Source: Rotaria socialis (Eukaryota; Rotifera; Eurotatoria; Philodinida; Philodinidae). From it: a stretch of 64,000 nucleotides of DNA. Numbering within the stretch: position 1 is the stretch's first letter; the number at the start of each line of letters is the position of its first letter. The notes under the pieces were generated by a model, which saw only the letters and a program-made list of their open reading frames with translations, ran no database searches and was not told the DNA's origin. The stretch covers positions 138,180 to 202,179 of the forward strand of contig CAJNYU010000014.1 of the NCBI GenBank assembly GCA_905331475.1, read 5' to 3'. This document shows, piece by piece, positions 48,545-62,000 of this stretch. Made by a program: the position numbers and the translations under genes.

Positions 48545-51500
48545 TTTGTCCTTTCTCTGTGTTTTGTATTTATTTTGCTGTGCTTAGCATTTGTCCTTAA
48601 CTGTCATCTACTTTCGTTCTATCGGTTGGTTGAATATTTAAGTGTGTGCTTTTTTGTGTAATCGGTACGATTCATGATATGACGAAATGAAATAAAGCAT
48701 AGTTCCATCAATGCAAGCACTTCTTCTGTCAGAAATCGTCACATATAGATCATGTTTTGAAAACATATTTTTACAAAAAATCATCGAACCGTACTGCTCA
48801 ACACGCTGTCTATTCAGTTGTCAAGTAAAATTGAAGTCGTTTGGATTTGAAAAGAAAGAAAATATCAACGTAGTCTTAGAATTATAGTTGGGCAAAGCTC
48901 TACAGATTTTAATGAACATTTGGAAGATCCGAGTGTATATCCGATTTTACCTCAGCTCAAATCTACCTGGAGTAAACTATGATTCTCATATTGAAATTTT
49001 TCACGGCAGAGTGTGAAAGCATTTTTTGTTAAAACTTTCAAGAAACTCTAAATATATGTTGAATTCGAATTCATTGTTGGTAAAATATGTTGCAACAATG
49101 CCATTTTATACATCGCAATCATAATTGAAGAAACTAATTTTGAACTTAAAGTCCAATGAAGAATTATTTATAAAAAATAATCGTGTTTAGAAGTTCATCT
49201 ATTCTAATCTCATGAATCTTACTTTCATTGTTCTGTCGATGGCCTCATTTACCTGAATTGACATTGCTTCCACGATATTCACCAACAACCATTAGAATCC
49301 TATACCTATCTCTAGATACATACCGAGTTTATGCAAAGCGAGAATCAATGATTAACTTAGAAGAATTTGAGATTGTAGTGAATCAGAGATTTGACGATGA
49401 CGCTCGTATATCACTGTTTACAAATGCATACATAAAATAGATAAATAATATATTCGATGAATAAACTAATGACTATTTATGCATACTTTCTTCATGATTG
49501 GACGATACTCAAGGATATTGTAAAACAATTGCCTAGACGATAAATTTGAATAAGATAAATATTTTTGATCATACATTCTTCACTTGTTTTGATTACTGGC
49601 ATGAAAAAATATTCATCTCTAATGGTTTATCGATTGCGAATTCTACGCGCAAATTAGTTTAAATAAACTTATCATTTTTCTTCGGTTTTTGTTTTGTGTG
49701 CAGACGAACTCGAACTATTTTTTAACTTGAATCAGACTTTAACTCTCCCTATACACGTTGAAGTTCAACTGTTGAACTTATTATATCTTTTCTACTATTA
49801 GTCTACAACTTCACTCATAACAGATGCACATAATTGCTGATTATTATTTCTATAGCCAGCTTTTTCTTTCGTGTGGCAATGTATTTTTTTAGACAGACTC
49901 TATTCACCTTGGAACAAAACAGACCCATTCATGATTCTGTGTAACCATTGTATACAACTATGACATATCAAGGAGTACGACGGTTGTTGTATGTAGTATA
50001 TCAATACGTATGAACCAACATCGCCAATGAAGAAAGAACGAAAAGAAAGCGAAAAAAAATATGGGGAAGGAAAAATATGACGAATGACAAAAAGAACTGA
50101 AGTTATTTCTAGTGGAATAAAAAATACTGGAAAAACCTGATTATAACATTTTCGATTGGTAACAAAGACATTTTTTCATAGAATAATATCTATGTTCAAG
50201 TATACCAACATAAAATCATAGTAAATGAAACATAATCAATTACAAAATGAACAGAACAACATTGTTTCTATGTATGAATATTTTGTTCATTTGCTTCGCT
50301 ATACCGAGTGAAAATTTTGACATAAAAAAAGAGGTGAAGAGAATAGGATGAACCCTGTACTTTTAGAAGACATAAACTAGGCGTTATGTTCCAATGGATC
50401 ACATTTCATTCTGCTAATACAACCATCCGATGATGGTGTTACCTAGAAGATGCAATTAATATCAAAAGGTTGAAGAAACAAAGATCGTAACTGCACTGAT
50501 TAAAAAAAACTGCGGCAAGATATGGTGTATTATTATCTTAAATACAAGTGGGATCACAATATATATTGCAGGGAGTGCTAGAATGCAAATGCAATACCAT
50601 ACCACTAGTAAAGCACAGCTACAACAATCTACACACTCACACACTCAAGGATACTGTAAAATAAGTGCCTAGATTATATATTTGAATACGATACATATTT
50701 TTGGTCGCACATGATGACATCAATTAATGAGAAAAACAGCGTTTACTCATCATTTCGCATTCATAAGATTATCGATGTAAACTTCTAGAGATTCTTGTTC
50801 ATCAAAGTTATACTTAATGTTGTCTCATTTTAAAACAAAAATTAGAAATTATGTTTTACAATCGATATTAACCTTTCGATAATCTGTCCTATATATTCGA
50901 ATGCGAATTAAAAAAGATGTAAATTTCTCATTGCGTAGTATCCAAGTTTTGGTGCAAATTTTGACCCATTGATAGGTACTATTTTGTAAATGATTGTGAT
51001 TACTCAAAAGTACTAAATCATTATCTATCTTTGATTTATTATCACTGAATCGTAAGTTTCGACGATGACAAGATGACATCAATAGAAAAATTTTCCTTGT
51101 CTTTAACATATGCTATTAATTATTAGGCGATGTTCTCCTTGAATATTGATCGCATTTGTTCTGAAACAAATTCAAGTGGTTGGGTTATGCAAACATTTTA
51201 TACCCAAAAAAGATAATACGTTTTTCATATATTCATTAATCAATTTATTGTAGCGATACATTCAGTTTTATGGTTACTATATGTTTGTATGTATTGAATG
51301 AATGAATGAATGAATAGAAAATCAATGGAGCCAATCAGTTAATATCAATGCTGTATATTGACTGTTTCATGTATAATAATTGTGCAGAAGCACTATCACA
51401 GATTTGTCGAGCGTTGAAGGTGACCTATTGCATTTCTTTTTGTCTATTATATAACAAGAAAAACAGATTGTATGCGTCTTTTTAATTCATTTTGACAGTT

Positions 51501-51780
51501 GTTATCAACATCTAATATATTCGCAACCGTTTGCTTTGTATGTATTCGAACAGTCCTTTATTATATTACTATGTTTACTTCAAATTCGAGTAGTATTTCT
51601 CATCGTAAAGAACAAAGTAATTTTTCCAATTATTTACATCTTTTGGAAATAGAACGTTTCTTCTATACAGAAGGTCATTAATCTTAATATTTTTTATCAA
51701 TGTTAATTTCATCATACAAAGTACTGAGTTAAAATTTGAATTCAACCAAATGTTTTATTTTTTCATGGAAGTCAAAACAA
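48545..51780. other. 3.2-kb intergenic stretch
   Basis: No supported gene. Two copies of an about 68-bp sequence occur here (own entry), and a (GAAT)n microsatellite lies at about 51296-51315. An open frame near 49228-49440 (+) ends ARISLFTNAYIK but lacks an ATG; it may be a fragment. A 36-codon ATG frame at 51571-51681 (+) is too short to call. Confidence 0.45.
49506..50711. repeat. Dispersed pair of about 68-bp direct repeats
   Basis: Copies at about 49506-49573 and 50643-50711 share ACTCAAGGATA.TGTAAAA, then GCCTAGA and ATATTTTTGGTC-like ends, at roughly 80 percent identity by eye. They are in the same orientation, 1.1 kb apart. This may be the ends or debris of an old element. Confidence 0.6.
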
Positions 51781-54700
51781 TTACATAGCTTTTTCGCGAA
51801 TAATACTTTGACGTACATCAAAACTATGTGCATCTGTATGTAAGGTTACGATTTCACCATTCGATGATTTTCGAACTTTTAAAAATCCATAATCGTCAAT
51901 GCCAACAATGATTACTGTTTCTTGCCATTTATCAACAAAAACTTCTTTGTTTCTATAAACAAAATAATGACAAAAATAATTGTCTTCATTATAACTTACT
52001 GATGCATCCAATGAGATTCATAAAATTGATAGAAATCGTGAATAGCAGCAGTAGCTTTAACACTATCTGATTGTGTTAATTGTGAGATCCATTTTTGAAA
52101 AAAACCAATTGTACGACCAATAAATTCCTCAATAGTAAAATGAGTTAAATTCGACGTTGATTGTTGTTGATCGATCGCGTTATTCAAACATACAGATGGC
52201 TGAATATTCGATATATTAACACCGATGCCTAGAAAGAGAGAGAGAGAGAGAGAGAGAAATATTGACTAAAAATGCAAAATCTTTTTCATCATATATAAAT
52301 GTATTAACCAAGATTAATTGATGCATAGTTGTCACATATTGATGATGTTGCTAAAATGCCACCTAATTTAGCAAAATCATTTCCAATAAAAATATCATTC
52401 GGCCATTTAATTTGAGCATTAAGTACCTGAAAAAGAATTTTTAATCATTTAGAATAGTGATTATCAGAACTTAATCATTATTAGCATACCTTGTAGTCTG
52501 ATGTTCTTTCAATAGCTTGTACAACAGCAACACTAGCTAAAAGTTGTAAAAGAGATAGACGTTGACCTAATAACGATTGTAAATTAATGTCAAAATAAAC
52601 ATTGAACATGGCACAACCCAACGGCGATGTCCATTGATTATTTCCACGTCCTGTAAATAAATAATGAGAGATAAAAATTCTTCCGTCTGATTATCTTTTA
52701 GAGCTACCTCGTCCTTCAGATTGTTCTCGCGCTATAACAATAGCTCCATTTGATGACAAATTACAGCTAAATGAAATATACATATTTCTTTTTTTGCCTC
52801 TCCATTTGTAGAAAAAGCACAATTGAGCAAATGTCATTAGATTTATCTTATATTGTTTTTATGCAAACATGATAGTTTCGAAAGGAGAAAAATGCAGCAC
52901 AAAGAAAAGAGAAGAAAAATACAAACGACATTGACCGTAATATAAGGATCAAGCAAATGGAGACGTAACAATATACAGACAAACACACTTATAATTAGTG
53001 TCACTGTATGAAATTTGTTTTTAACTTTCTATCTTTCGACAAAGAACAGTGTGATGAAAAAAAAAGAGAAGAGCACACAAAATATTTAACTAAGAACTAC
53101 ACTAATTGACGAAAGAAGTATAGTTGTTGTTGTTGTTAAATTATTAGAAACCATTTTTCTATCTGAATTCTTATGCGTTAGCTGTTGCTGATAAAAGTTT
53201 TTCATTTGGATTTTTAACAGCTATGTTCCAAAATTGTTCAGCATGTTCGATTGATTTATTTTTCGTTTCTGGCATTTTAAACCAGAGAAAAACAACATGA
53301 GCAGCAACAAATAACACAAAGATTAAAAATACGTAACCACCAAGCATTGAATTCAGCGCAGGAAAAAATAATGATAAAAGAATATTTCCAATATAATTAG
53401 CAATTAATCCCAATGATTGAACACTATCTCGAGCTTCTGGTCGACAAACTTCACTACCATACAAGAATGGAATTGGACCAAGACCGACAGCAAAGCAAAC
53501 GATAAATAGTAAAATAAATATAACTGATATGAAACCCAAAACTGCATTATTTCGACTTTCATTGTATTCAACAAGTGCTGTTAATACACCAAATACAAAA
53601 ATCATAACAATCATTGGATAGATAACTAATTTTTTACGGCCAAGTTTTTCAATTAAAAATAGTGAGACAATTGTTGCAAGTACATTGATAGCACCTGTGC
53701 CAATATTAGCATATGGGATATAGCCTTTTGGAATACCAGCTTTTTCGAACATTTTTGATGAATAAAAAAATACGGCATTGACTCCAGATAATGCTTGGGC
53801 AAATTGAAGAACGACAGTTGTTAACATTGGCCAACGATAATGGGTCGATTTAAGCACCTAATAATCATAAAAATCAATTCAGATATATAAATATATTTAA
53901 AATTATGTTATTATTTTATTATTACTTGAAGAATTGATAATGATTCTGTTTTGCCACCACCTGTTTGTCTTGTTTGTTCTCGTATAAGTTCAAGATCAGC
54001 TTGAACATTATCTGTTCCACGTAATTTTTTTAGATCGATTGTGGCTTGTTCTTCATTGTTATATGTTCCAATCATTTGTGTTGGTGAATTTGGTATAAGA
54101 AATAAAACAAATACACCAGCCAACGGTAATAAAAAGACAATGGAAAGACCCCAACCCCAACGTTCACATGTGCCAGCAATAAATGGTAAACCAACAATTT
54201 GTGCAACGAGAATACCGATTGTTAATGAAAGTTGAAAGCTGGCACCAGCTGTACCACGAACACGTTGTGAGGAGATTTCATTAATAAATGGTGGTACGAC
54301 AGCACAGGCCATTCCACCTGAAAAAGAAAATGATTTATTTTATTTTTTTTTGCCATAGAAATTAATATTTTACCTTGATAGCCGAGTAAAAGACGACTGA
54401 GATAAAATAACCATGGTTTTTGAAAACCACTTCCCAATAAAACGCAAAGTGACGACGCAAAACAGAATATATAGTTGATAAAAACTGTACGTTTACGATC
54501 GCAAACTTTTACCCAAGAAGGGCCAGTAATTGCTCCAATAAATGCTCCAATAAGAAATAGTGTTTGTGGAATACCTTTGACTAATTCAGCAAAGAAGTTA
54601 AATACTCCATGCTTCTTCTTTGGCAGATCATCAGATTTTTCATCTGCAGCAGCATCACCATTTTCGTTCATTCGTTTTTCAGAATTGGCACCGTTAGTTC

Positions 54701-57700
54701 CATCGGCGACTGCATTATTGTCTACTACGATCATCGGTACTACTGCTGCTTCATTTGAAAGTGGATGTGCTCGTACGTCAACCGAACATGAATCTTTGCC
54801 TTTTAGAAATGGTTCCGTAAAATCATTGTACATGTTTGGTGCAGCTAAACCCCAACCAAAGACAAAAGATGTTGTTATAGTAAGAATAATACATGATATA
54901 AGTAACCATGATGTACAACCACGTTGCGTGGAATCGTCAGCTCCATCACCTGACTGTAAACGACTAATTGCTGGATTAGTCGACATGAGATTTGTTTTTT
55001 ATAATAGCTCAGAAATTTCAACTAGAAAAAAGAATCATTGCACGAAACAAATCATTCAACAAACGAAAACAAAAGAATACAGAAGTATTGTCTTTCACGG
55101 AATACGTTTTTACGTTTTAAATTACCGATAAATTGTTTAACAAAAAGGACCCCGCCGGATAAAAAAATTTTCTTGAATCGATTTCATTTTTATACAGTAT
55201 TGTAGAGCTCGTTGAGATACATCAAATGGTATATAGGAAGTCAAGTTTTCATAACGGTTTTGTGTAGTTACAGTCGATATACTATCTATACTGGCATAGG
55301 GATTTGTATGGTACTAATAGAAAATGTACACTCCTATGATCATCTCTAATGAGTATATACATATTTAGTTTTGTAATTCAGTTCGATACAGTTATGAGTG
55401 GTGCTCAATTTTTCATATTTGATAGTTTTCATTACTACTGCTTTCCTACTGAAAAGAGTCATCTTCTATCGATGAATGACATTTTTTCATCAAAATGCAC
55501 TTTACTGTTTTCAGTCCTGTGCAGTAGAACAATGTGGTAGCAACGTGAAAGTTTCCTAAAAACTGTCTGTCACTGAGCTCTACATATTTGGTAGACCCAG
55601 TTTTTCTGAGCTGCAGGGGCTCGTCGGTAATCTTGAAAATAGTGGTAAAAAATCGGCTATTTTGCCATACAGAGGTCATACTACGTAGACAATATTCCAA
55701 CAATGTGCAGCATAAGTTCTGGAAATTTTTATACATCTATAATCAGCAAACATTCCGCAACAATTTGACGTCAATAGATCCTTTTGAAATCGAAAAAATA
55801 ATTTTCACTTTTATCACCCTGGAGGGGGGTACAGGGTGTGAGTTATAAATAGTAGACCTATAATTTTTGACATTTCTTTTACAAAACTCAATTTCAATCA
55901 GGCATACTGTGTCTACTGTTGAAACTCTGTAAGAATTTACTAATAGATCCTCTTTATCTCAAAAATCGTATTTTTCGCTTTCCTGTACCCCCCTCCAGGG
56001 TGATAAAAGTGAAAATTATTTTTTCGATTTCAAAAGGATCTATTGACGTCAAATTGTTGCGGAATGTTTGCTGATTATAGATGTATAAAAATTTCCAGAA
56101 CTTATGCTGCACATTGTTGGAATATCGTCTACGTAGTATGACCTCTGTATGGCAAAATAGCCGATTTTTTACCACTATTTTCAAGATTACCGATGAGCCC
56201 CTGCAGCTCAGAAAAACTGGGTCTACCAAATATGTAGAGCTCAGTGACAGACAGTTTTTAGGAAACTTTCACGTTGCTACCACATTGTTCTACTGCACAG
56301 GACTGAAAACAGTAAAGTGCATTTTGATGAAAAAATGTCATTCATCGATAGAAGATGACTCTTTTCAGTAGGAAAGCAGTAGTAATGAAAACTATCAAAT
56401 ATGAAAAATTGAGCACCACTCATAACTGTATCGAACTGAATTACAAAACTAAATATGTATATACTCATTAGAGATGATCATAGGAGTGTACATTTTCTAT
56501 TAGTACCATACAAATCCCTATGCCAGTATAGATAGTATATCGACTGTAACTACACAAAACCGTTATGAAAACTTGACTTCCTATATACCATTTGATGTAT
56601 CTCAACGAGCTCTACAATACTGTATAAAAATGAAAACGATTCAAGAAAATTTTTTTATCCGGCGGGGTCCTTTATTAAAAAATCAATTAAAAATAATACA
56701 TAGAAAGGAAGAAAAGACGCAGCTTGTTCGGTTAGATTCACCCTCACAATGACCTACTGAACGATAAGAAATAAAGAGAAAAAATTGACCTCGACCGTAT
56801 TTTAACCTTGTTGCTCTGCTATTATAAGAGGAAGAAGAAAGGGCTTGGTTATAGCGTACTTTTTCACATTACTCTTTATTCTCTTTGTGCATACGATATA
56901 TCAAAGTATTCAGCTAATTCATTAGTCAGTTTCGCCCATTGTTAACAATAACCAATGTGAATGTATAGATAAGAAAAGACTATATTGTGTATACGTGTGT
57001 AGGTCAGAGAGATATTATCTTAGTTATTTGAATAAACAAGGCAAAAAAGATTACGTACTATTACTTTTCAATGAATAAATATAAAGATAGAAGTCAATGG
57101 AGAGACACTCTTGCGGTTTGGGGGTGTTATTGTTCGTTTCTTTCTCTCTTGTGCATAATCAGGGGAAAGAAAAAAGAAAAAAAATGTACGGTTTTGTTAA
57201 TGAGAAGGGCGATGGCAATGGTATAATAAAGGAGCCAAATCTATCATTACATCACTAGTTTTGTTCTCGTATTTACTTTCTTCTTCTTCTTGTCGTTCTG
57301 TCTTTTATTGGATCTTCTTCATCACACTATGAAGAACAGCAACACTTCTATAATAGACGAGTTAGAAAAGAACGAGCAAAGAAAAAGCTGCGGGCACCAT
57401 TTCATGTAAAGCAAAGAAATAAAATGTTTCTCGCATTAAGAAACAACTCCACCAATTCCGTTTTTTCCTTGCTCGTTAGGGCAAAGATCTAACTATACGA
57501 TCGATCTTAACAATACATACAGAGTAAAACTCAACCAGACGTACTAATCGTTATGTTGGTGATAATAATAATCGGCGTGATTTATTTTAGTTCGATGGCA
57601 AGAGTGTGATAACAACTGGCGAGAAGGTGACTAACACATAAGAGAACGAGACAAAAGAAAAGTCGTACGTAGCGACCCGATGTTCATACAGAAAAGAAAG

Positions 57701-58883
57701 ATGTTGGTTGATGACTTGATAATATTTCAAAATGGAAAGAAAAAGGTTAAAATATTCCTTTTTATTTCTCAATTAATTTGTCATAAACTATGTTGAAGTT
57801 ATTTTTCTACTTATAAAGATATAAATAAATGTATATATTTATATGTGTCTTCAAAAGAATCTCAGTATATTCGATTTCGTACTTAAAATACTCCTGATGA
57901 TTTTATGATATAGATATGCCTCATTGTATATAAAAGGGTTAAATACAATAACTAAGTAGGAAAGAAACAGTTTAATAAGCGCTTAGTACAACACAACATT
58001 CTAAAAGATATGCCGTTGCTTCCCCCACATAAAACAGAACGTAGATGTTGCTTGCTAGTATACATTTTGTCTGAATGTGTTTACGTTAGACTGAATGGAC
58101 GAAATAGAAATGATAGACGAAAGAAGAGAAGAAAAAAAAGTTACATTTTACAATGAAGCAGCTGGCGTTTGCTGCTTTACATTAACCGACTAAGAATAAC
58201 TAATGGAATTTAGCTGCGAAGCCTAGAGAAGAGAACAGAATATGAAAAAAACTTGTACGCTGCTCATTATATAAATCTAATCTTAAAGAATAATACTCAC
58301 GTCTACTATTCTACTTCTTGATGTATAAAGTTGTTGTCACCCGGAGAATATTTTCAGGTAACATAACCAAAGTTCCACCATAGCCGCCGTTTTATCATCC
58401 ATCATAACTACGAGTTTAACAATTATCACAGAAAAAAAGAAAACGCAAACACGTACAAAAAAAAGAAAATTTGCAGAAAGGATGAGAAGTCAAATAAACT
58501 CTTTGTCGTTTGCATTGATTTTATAAATAAATATATACTCACCCATTAAGTAATTTCATAGTTGATGGTATCGTGTCAGCTATAAGTAGTGTTTGCCCAA
58601 ATAACATAGGCGGCTTAATTTCAGTTGTAATTGATGAGAAATGTTGAAAATAAGATGAAAAATCGAATAGACGCGATCCTTCGTAAGGAACAACATCGGA
58701 TAGACGCGAAAATTGCTCAGATGATGTCAAATTAGAAACAAATGATTGTAATTTAGCCTATAGAAAATGTTCCAAAAGGAAATTCAACGTCACGACATAT
58801 GTCTAAATAGTTACCTTTTCAATAGACACAGCTGCTAGTTTAGCTGATGAATATGATTTATGCAGTAGAGGACATGCCCACAT
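51781..58883 (-). CDS. HLCS: Biotin-protein ligase (holocarboxylase synthetase), seven exons, host of a nested gene
   Basis: HLCS joins biotin to ATP and then to a lysine of biotin-dependent carboxylases. Exons on the - strand: 58883-58815, 58757-58543, 52766-52708, 52650-52490, 52426-52309, 52228-52000 and 51952-51781; phases agree throughout and the product is 340 residues. The N-terminal part (FGQTLLIADTIPSTMKLLNG) matches the ligase motif before the catalytic loop. It is followed directly by NGAIVIAREQSEGRG and GRGNNQWTSPLGC, the ATP/biotin loop. IKWPNDIF and NLGIGVNIS complete the active site, and VGIDDYGFLKVRKS is the C-terminal SH3-like domain. Exon 2 ends GG|GTGAGT and exon 3 begins after TTTAG with C, restoring Gly, so the halves belong together. 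Intron 2 is 5,776 bp (52767-58542) and contains a transporter gene and a palindrome. The long vertebrate N-terminal domain is absent. The ATG at 58883 may have a preceding non-coding exon. Confidence 0.88.
52767..53170. other. Part of HLCS intron 2, 3' of the transporter
   Basis: AT-rich intronic sequence with short purine runs; presumably the transporter's 3' untranslated region and polyadenylation signals. An in-frame ATG at 52837 could read through the acceptor into HLCS exon 3, which would give a truncated ligase without the N-terminal motif. Confidence 0.5.
53171..54986 (-). CDS. GLUT/SLC2A-type sugar transporter, nested in the HLCS intron
   Basis: A 12-transmembrane major-facilitator sugar porter for the plasma membrane. 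Exons on the - strand: 54986-54374, 54317-53926 and 53857-53171; 563 residues. Family signatures are visible: GYQGGMACAVVPPFINEIS (TM4), RGTAGASFQLSLTIGIL (TM5), CERWGWGLSIVF, LQFAQALSGVNAVFFYSS (the TM7 QQLSG motif, here AQALSG), EKLGRKKLVIYP, GLGPIPFLYGSEVCRPEARD and MPETKNKSIE. The loop after TM1 is unusually long (about 80 residues) and rich in Asp, Glu and Lys. The first-half signature DRxGRR is reduced to CDRKRTV. The substrate is probably a hexose, but the altered TM7 motif argues against a simple match to a vertebrate class I GLUT. The gene lies wholly inside HLCS intron 2 on the same strand and has its own introns, so it is not a retrocopy. Confidence 0.9.
55137..56678. mobile_element. 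Near-perfect palindromic element flanked by TTAA, 1.53 kb
   Basis: Arms at about 55141-55830 and 55983-56674 are reverse complements with very few differences, around an about 150-bp spacer. The outer ends are AAAGGACCCCGCCGGATAAA and its mirror. TTAA lies at both borders (55137-55140 and 56675-56678), the target signature of piggyBac-type elements. Frames of 86-96 codons occur twice, mirrored between arms, and are not recognisable proteins. There is no transposase. It lies in HLCS intron 2, about 150 bp upstream of the transporter start. Very high arm identity implies recent origin or continuing gene conversion between arms. Confidence 0.8.
56679..58542. other. Remainder of HLCS intron 2
   Basis: AT-rich sequence without a supported gene. 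Small frames on both strands are unsupported. The donor site GTGAGT of HLCS exon 2 is at 58542. Confidence 0.5.
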
Positions 58884-59073
58884 TATTAGTTTCTATATAA
58901 TTATATATATTAATCTTTATATAAAAAAAAAAACAGGACAAGAAAGTTATAAAAAGGTAAATTGAATAAATTAATAACAATAAAATACTTGTTCTACTAT
59001 TATTACATAATACAAAAAATTATTTAATGCAAATATTTATAAAACAAAAAAATATTATTTCTCTTCTTTTTTC

Positions 59074-62000
59074 CTAATCAATTCGCCTCATCCATCGCAG
59101 ACGAATACCATTGCCCGTATGACGAATTTTATCTGATGCGATTTCAGCTACTTTTATTGTTTCTTTAACAGATTGCATTAAATTTTGAGCATTACCAATA
59201 ATCATTTCAGTTGCTTCAGCATCTTCTTCTGAATCTAAACAAGATGTTTTAATTCATATTAAAAAAGCTCATTTAATAGTGTTTTATGTGAAGTATTCAT
59301 AAAAAGAAAAACTTCAAACGTAAGTTGTATCATGCATGTAAAAGGAGACATCAAAAAGAGAAACTTCTACTTTCATATTTCTTCAGAAAAAATTTTCTTC
59401 CCACTCAAAATAACAAATTGGTCTACTCGAAAACTAATGGGATGAGACACTGCTGAGTTAAATTTACTGTAACAAAAAAATTTATTCAATAGCTATTGAT
59501 AGCAATTTTATAGGTTGGCTTCTATTTATAATTAGAAAAAGAACATGAAGGACTTAATCAATTGTCTTTGAGCTTCTCAAATGATCTTAATGAGATTCAA
59601 CAAAGAATACAAATAAAAAAACAAAAGCCATATTGCCATAATCTGGAATCTATCTATTAAAAATTACATTCTTTTTTTCTCTTTTCGATATACCAAAACA
59701 AGGTTTCAATGAAATTAATTCGTATTGAATCAAGCATCGTCTATTTCGATTTATATGAAAACATTCTCAATAAGAATCGCGTCAGGTTTCACTTGAATCA
59801 TTCATGCAAATTAATACTTCATTTCTCTTTTCTGTCAGATGAAGTTATTTTTAGACATGAGAACATTTATCTTCTTTTGTTATTCTGTCTGGCATAAAAA
59901 AAAAGAATAGACGCACAATATTTTGCGCTCTTTCCCCCCCGATATAAACATTTCTATGGGGAGAATAGAACGTCGAAGAAATTTAACTATCGATAAGTAT
60001 AAGCACGGGCAGGAAATCGATGGTTCATGCTTCTTTTTCCTCTTACGAATCATTGCTCGTTCATTTTTACTTAAACTACGTGGTAGAACACCTATATATT
60101 TCAAATTTTTAAAATAAATCTGTCCATAAAAATTTAATTACCATAAATTCCAAACATAGTTGCTTTGACGGTGGACAAGATTTTAAGCTGTGTGCCAATT
60201 GTTGGTATACGTTCACTGACTTGAAGTAAATGCTAAAAATATGAAAGAAATTCGTTTCTGTCTTTTGTTAAAATGAATAGCGAAAATACGAACAGTTCGT
60301 ATTCGTCGATCTGTACATTCACTTGCTAATTGCTTTGCTAAATATGTCATATATTCAGACATATCTGAAAGTTCTCTTGATATCGAAATTAAATCTCGTT
60401 TTGTTCCTGCTTCACCACTAATGAAATAAAATAAAAACTAAATCAATAAAAACATATTCTAATAAATAATCTACCGAATGAGAAGACTTAGTTGTACTAC
60501 AAAATGTGACATTTTTTTTGCCAATGCAATAAGTTCATTATCATGACTTGAATATTGTTTTATATTCATATGTAAATCATGAGCAGCCATCTAAAAATAT
60601 TCAAATTAATTCGTTGGTTTCGATATTTCTTTTTTTTGCTTTTTTGGGGTTATACGAACTAAAATTGGTTGATTCGATTGTGGCATGGGCAAATCTTTAT
60701 CATAAATTTCATCATTGGTTGGTTCTAAAATTGGCAAAGGTGGTCGAGGTGGAGCAGCCGATGCTGATAATTCTTCATCGGATGGTAATGGTGGTCGAGG
60801 AGGCGGAGATCTTGAAGCTAAAATTTATTGTATTTAATTAGGAAAAACACAAAAACAATAATCCTAAAAATATCAAAATTACCACTACGGCTGCTATGAT
60901 TAAATGAAATATGTTCGAGATCATTGATAAGATTTGATGTTAATGGTTGAAGTGCTTCACGTACATTTCCAATAGCATCAATTAACTTGAATAGAAAGAA
61001 GGAAAATTATTGAAATTTTAAAAACATTATTTCATAATACTTCATTATTTGTTTGTTGCCATTGTGAATGTGCTATTTTATTATCAGGACTTAGAGCTAA
61101 TTGTTTAGCTGCAGCAATCATAGGAGACAGAGCTTAACAAAACAAAACGAATATGATAGGATTTTTAATACCAATAATACTTTCGTAATTAATTTACTTT
61201 CTTTAAATGCATCTGATGCATTTTGAAGTTGTGTTGTAAATGCTGAATCTTCTGAATTTTCAATTTCTTGATATGTTACAAGTAGAATACGATTAGCACG
61301 TCGAATTATATTCGATGTACTATCAATGAGAATTGAAGAATTCAAATCAGCAATAGCTTTTTCAGTTTGTTGTGTATCATGAATAATTGCTTCTTCTAGA
61401 AAATGATTGTTATATTTATGTTATGCGAAAATAAAAAAAAAACAGTAAATCATAAAGAAAACAAACCACAAGCTTTAACAAATTCATCTGATGGTATAGC
61501 GTCATCAACTTGACTTCTTAAATATTCGATTTGTGTTAACCATTGATCACGAAGGAGATCAAAATGTTCTCGTGTTGTTGGTGAATTATTTGGATCACCG
61601 AAGACAATACGAGCTGCATAAATAACTTGAGGTGTCAGATCGCTGATCTAATTGACAAAAGAAAAGATAGCATTCAATATAATTTTTCAATGTATTGAAG
61701 TATGAGACGAACTTGTGCAGCAGTTGTATTAATTGTTTCAATTGTCGATTTTGATCGACATGATGTTCCATTAGCAGCTAAACGTGCTGTTTGTATTAAA
61801 CTTGACGAATGATTTATGAATTCTTGTACAGTTGCTTGAAATACTTCTTTTCGACTTGGTTCATCTATGATATAAAAACAATCAATTAGATTTTAATTCT
61901 TCTTCGTTTTATTCTATTTTATGAATACTTGATGATATAAGTGATGCTTGTCTTAGTGTTTTTATTGCCGATGTAATATCCATAAAATCATCGGATACTT

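Noticed and set aside
49228-49440. A 70-codon + strand frame ending ARISLFTNAYIK
   Set aside because: It starts at TTG, has no ATG or family match and stands alone.
51781-52837. An N-terminally truncated biotin ligase pseudogene
   Set aside because: The missing N-terminal motif is found in two exons at 58883-58543 that splice in phase to 52766, making a complete gene.
55446-56371. Two pairs of 86-96-residue mirrored frames that look like duplicate genes
   Set aside because: They are the same sequence on the two arms of a palindromic element, have no recognisable domain and occur on both strands only because of the inverted repeat.
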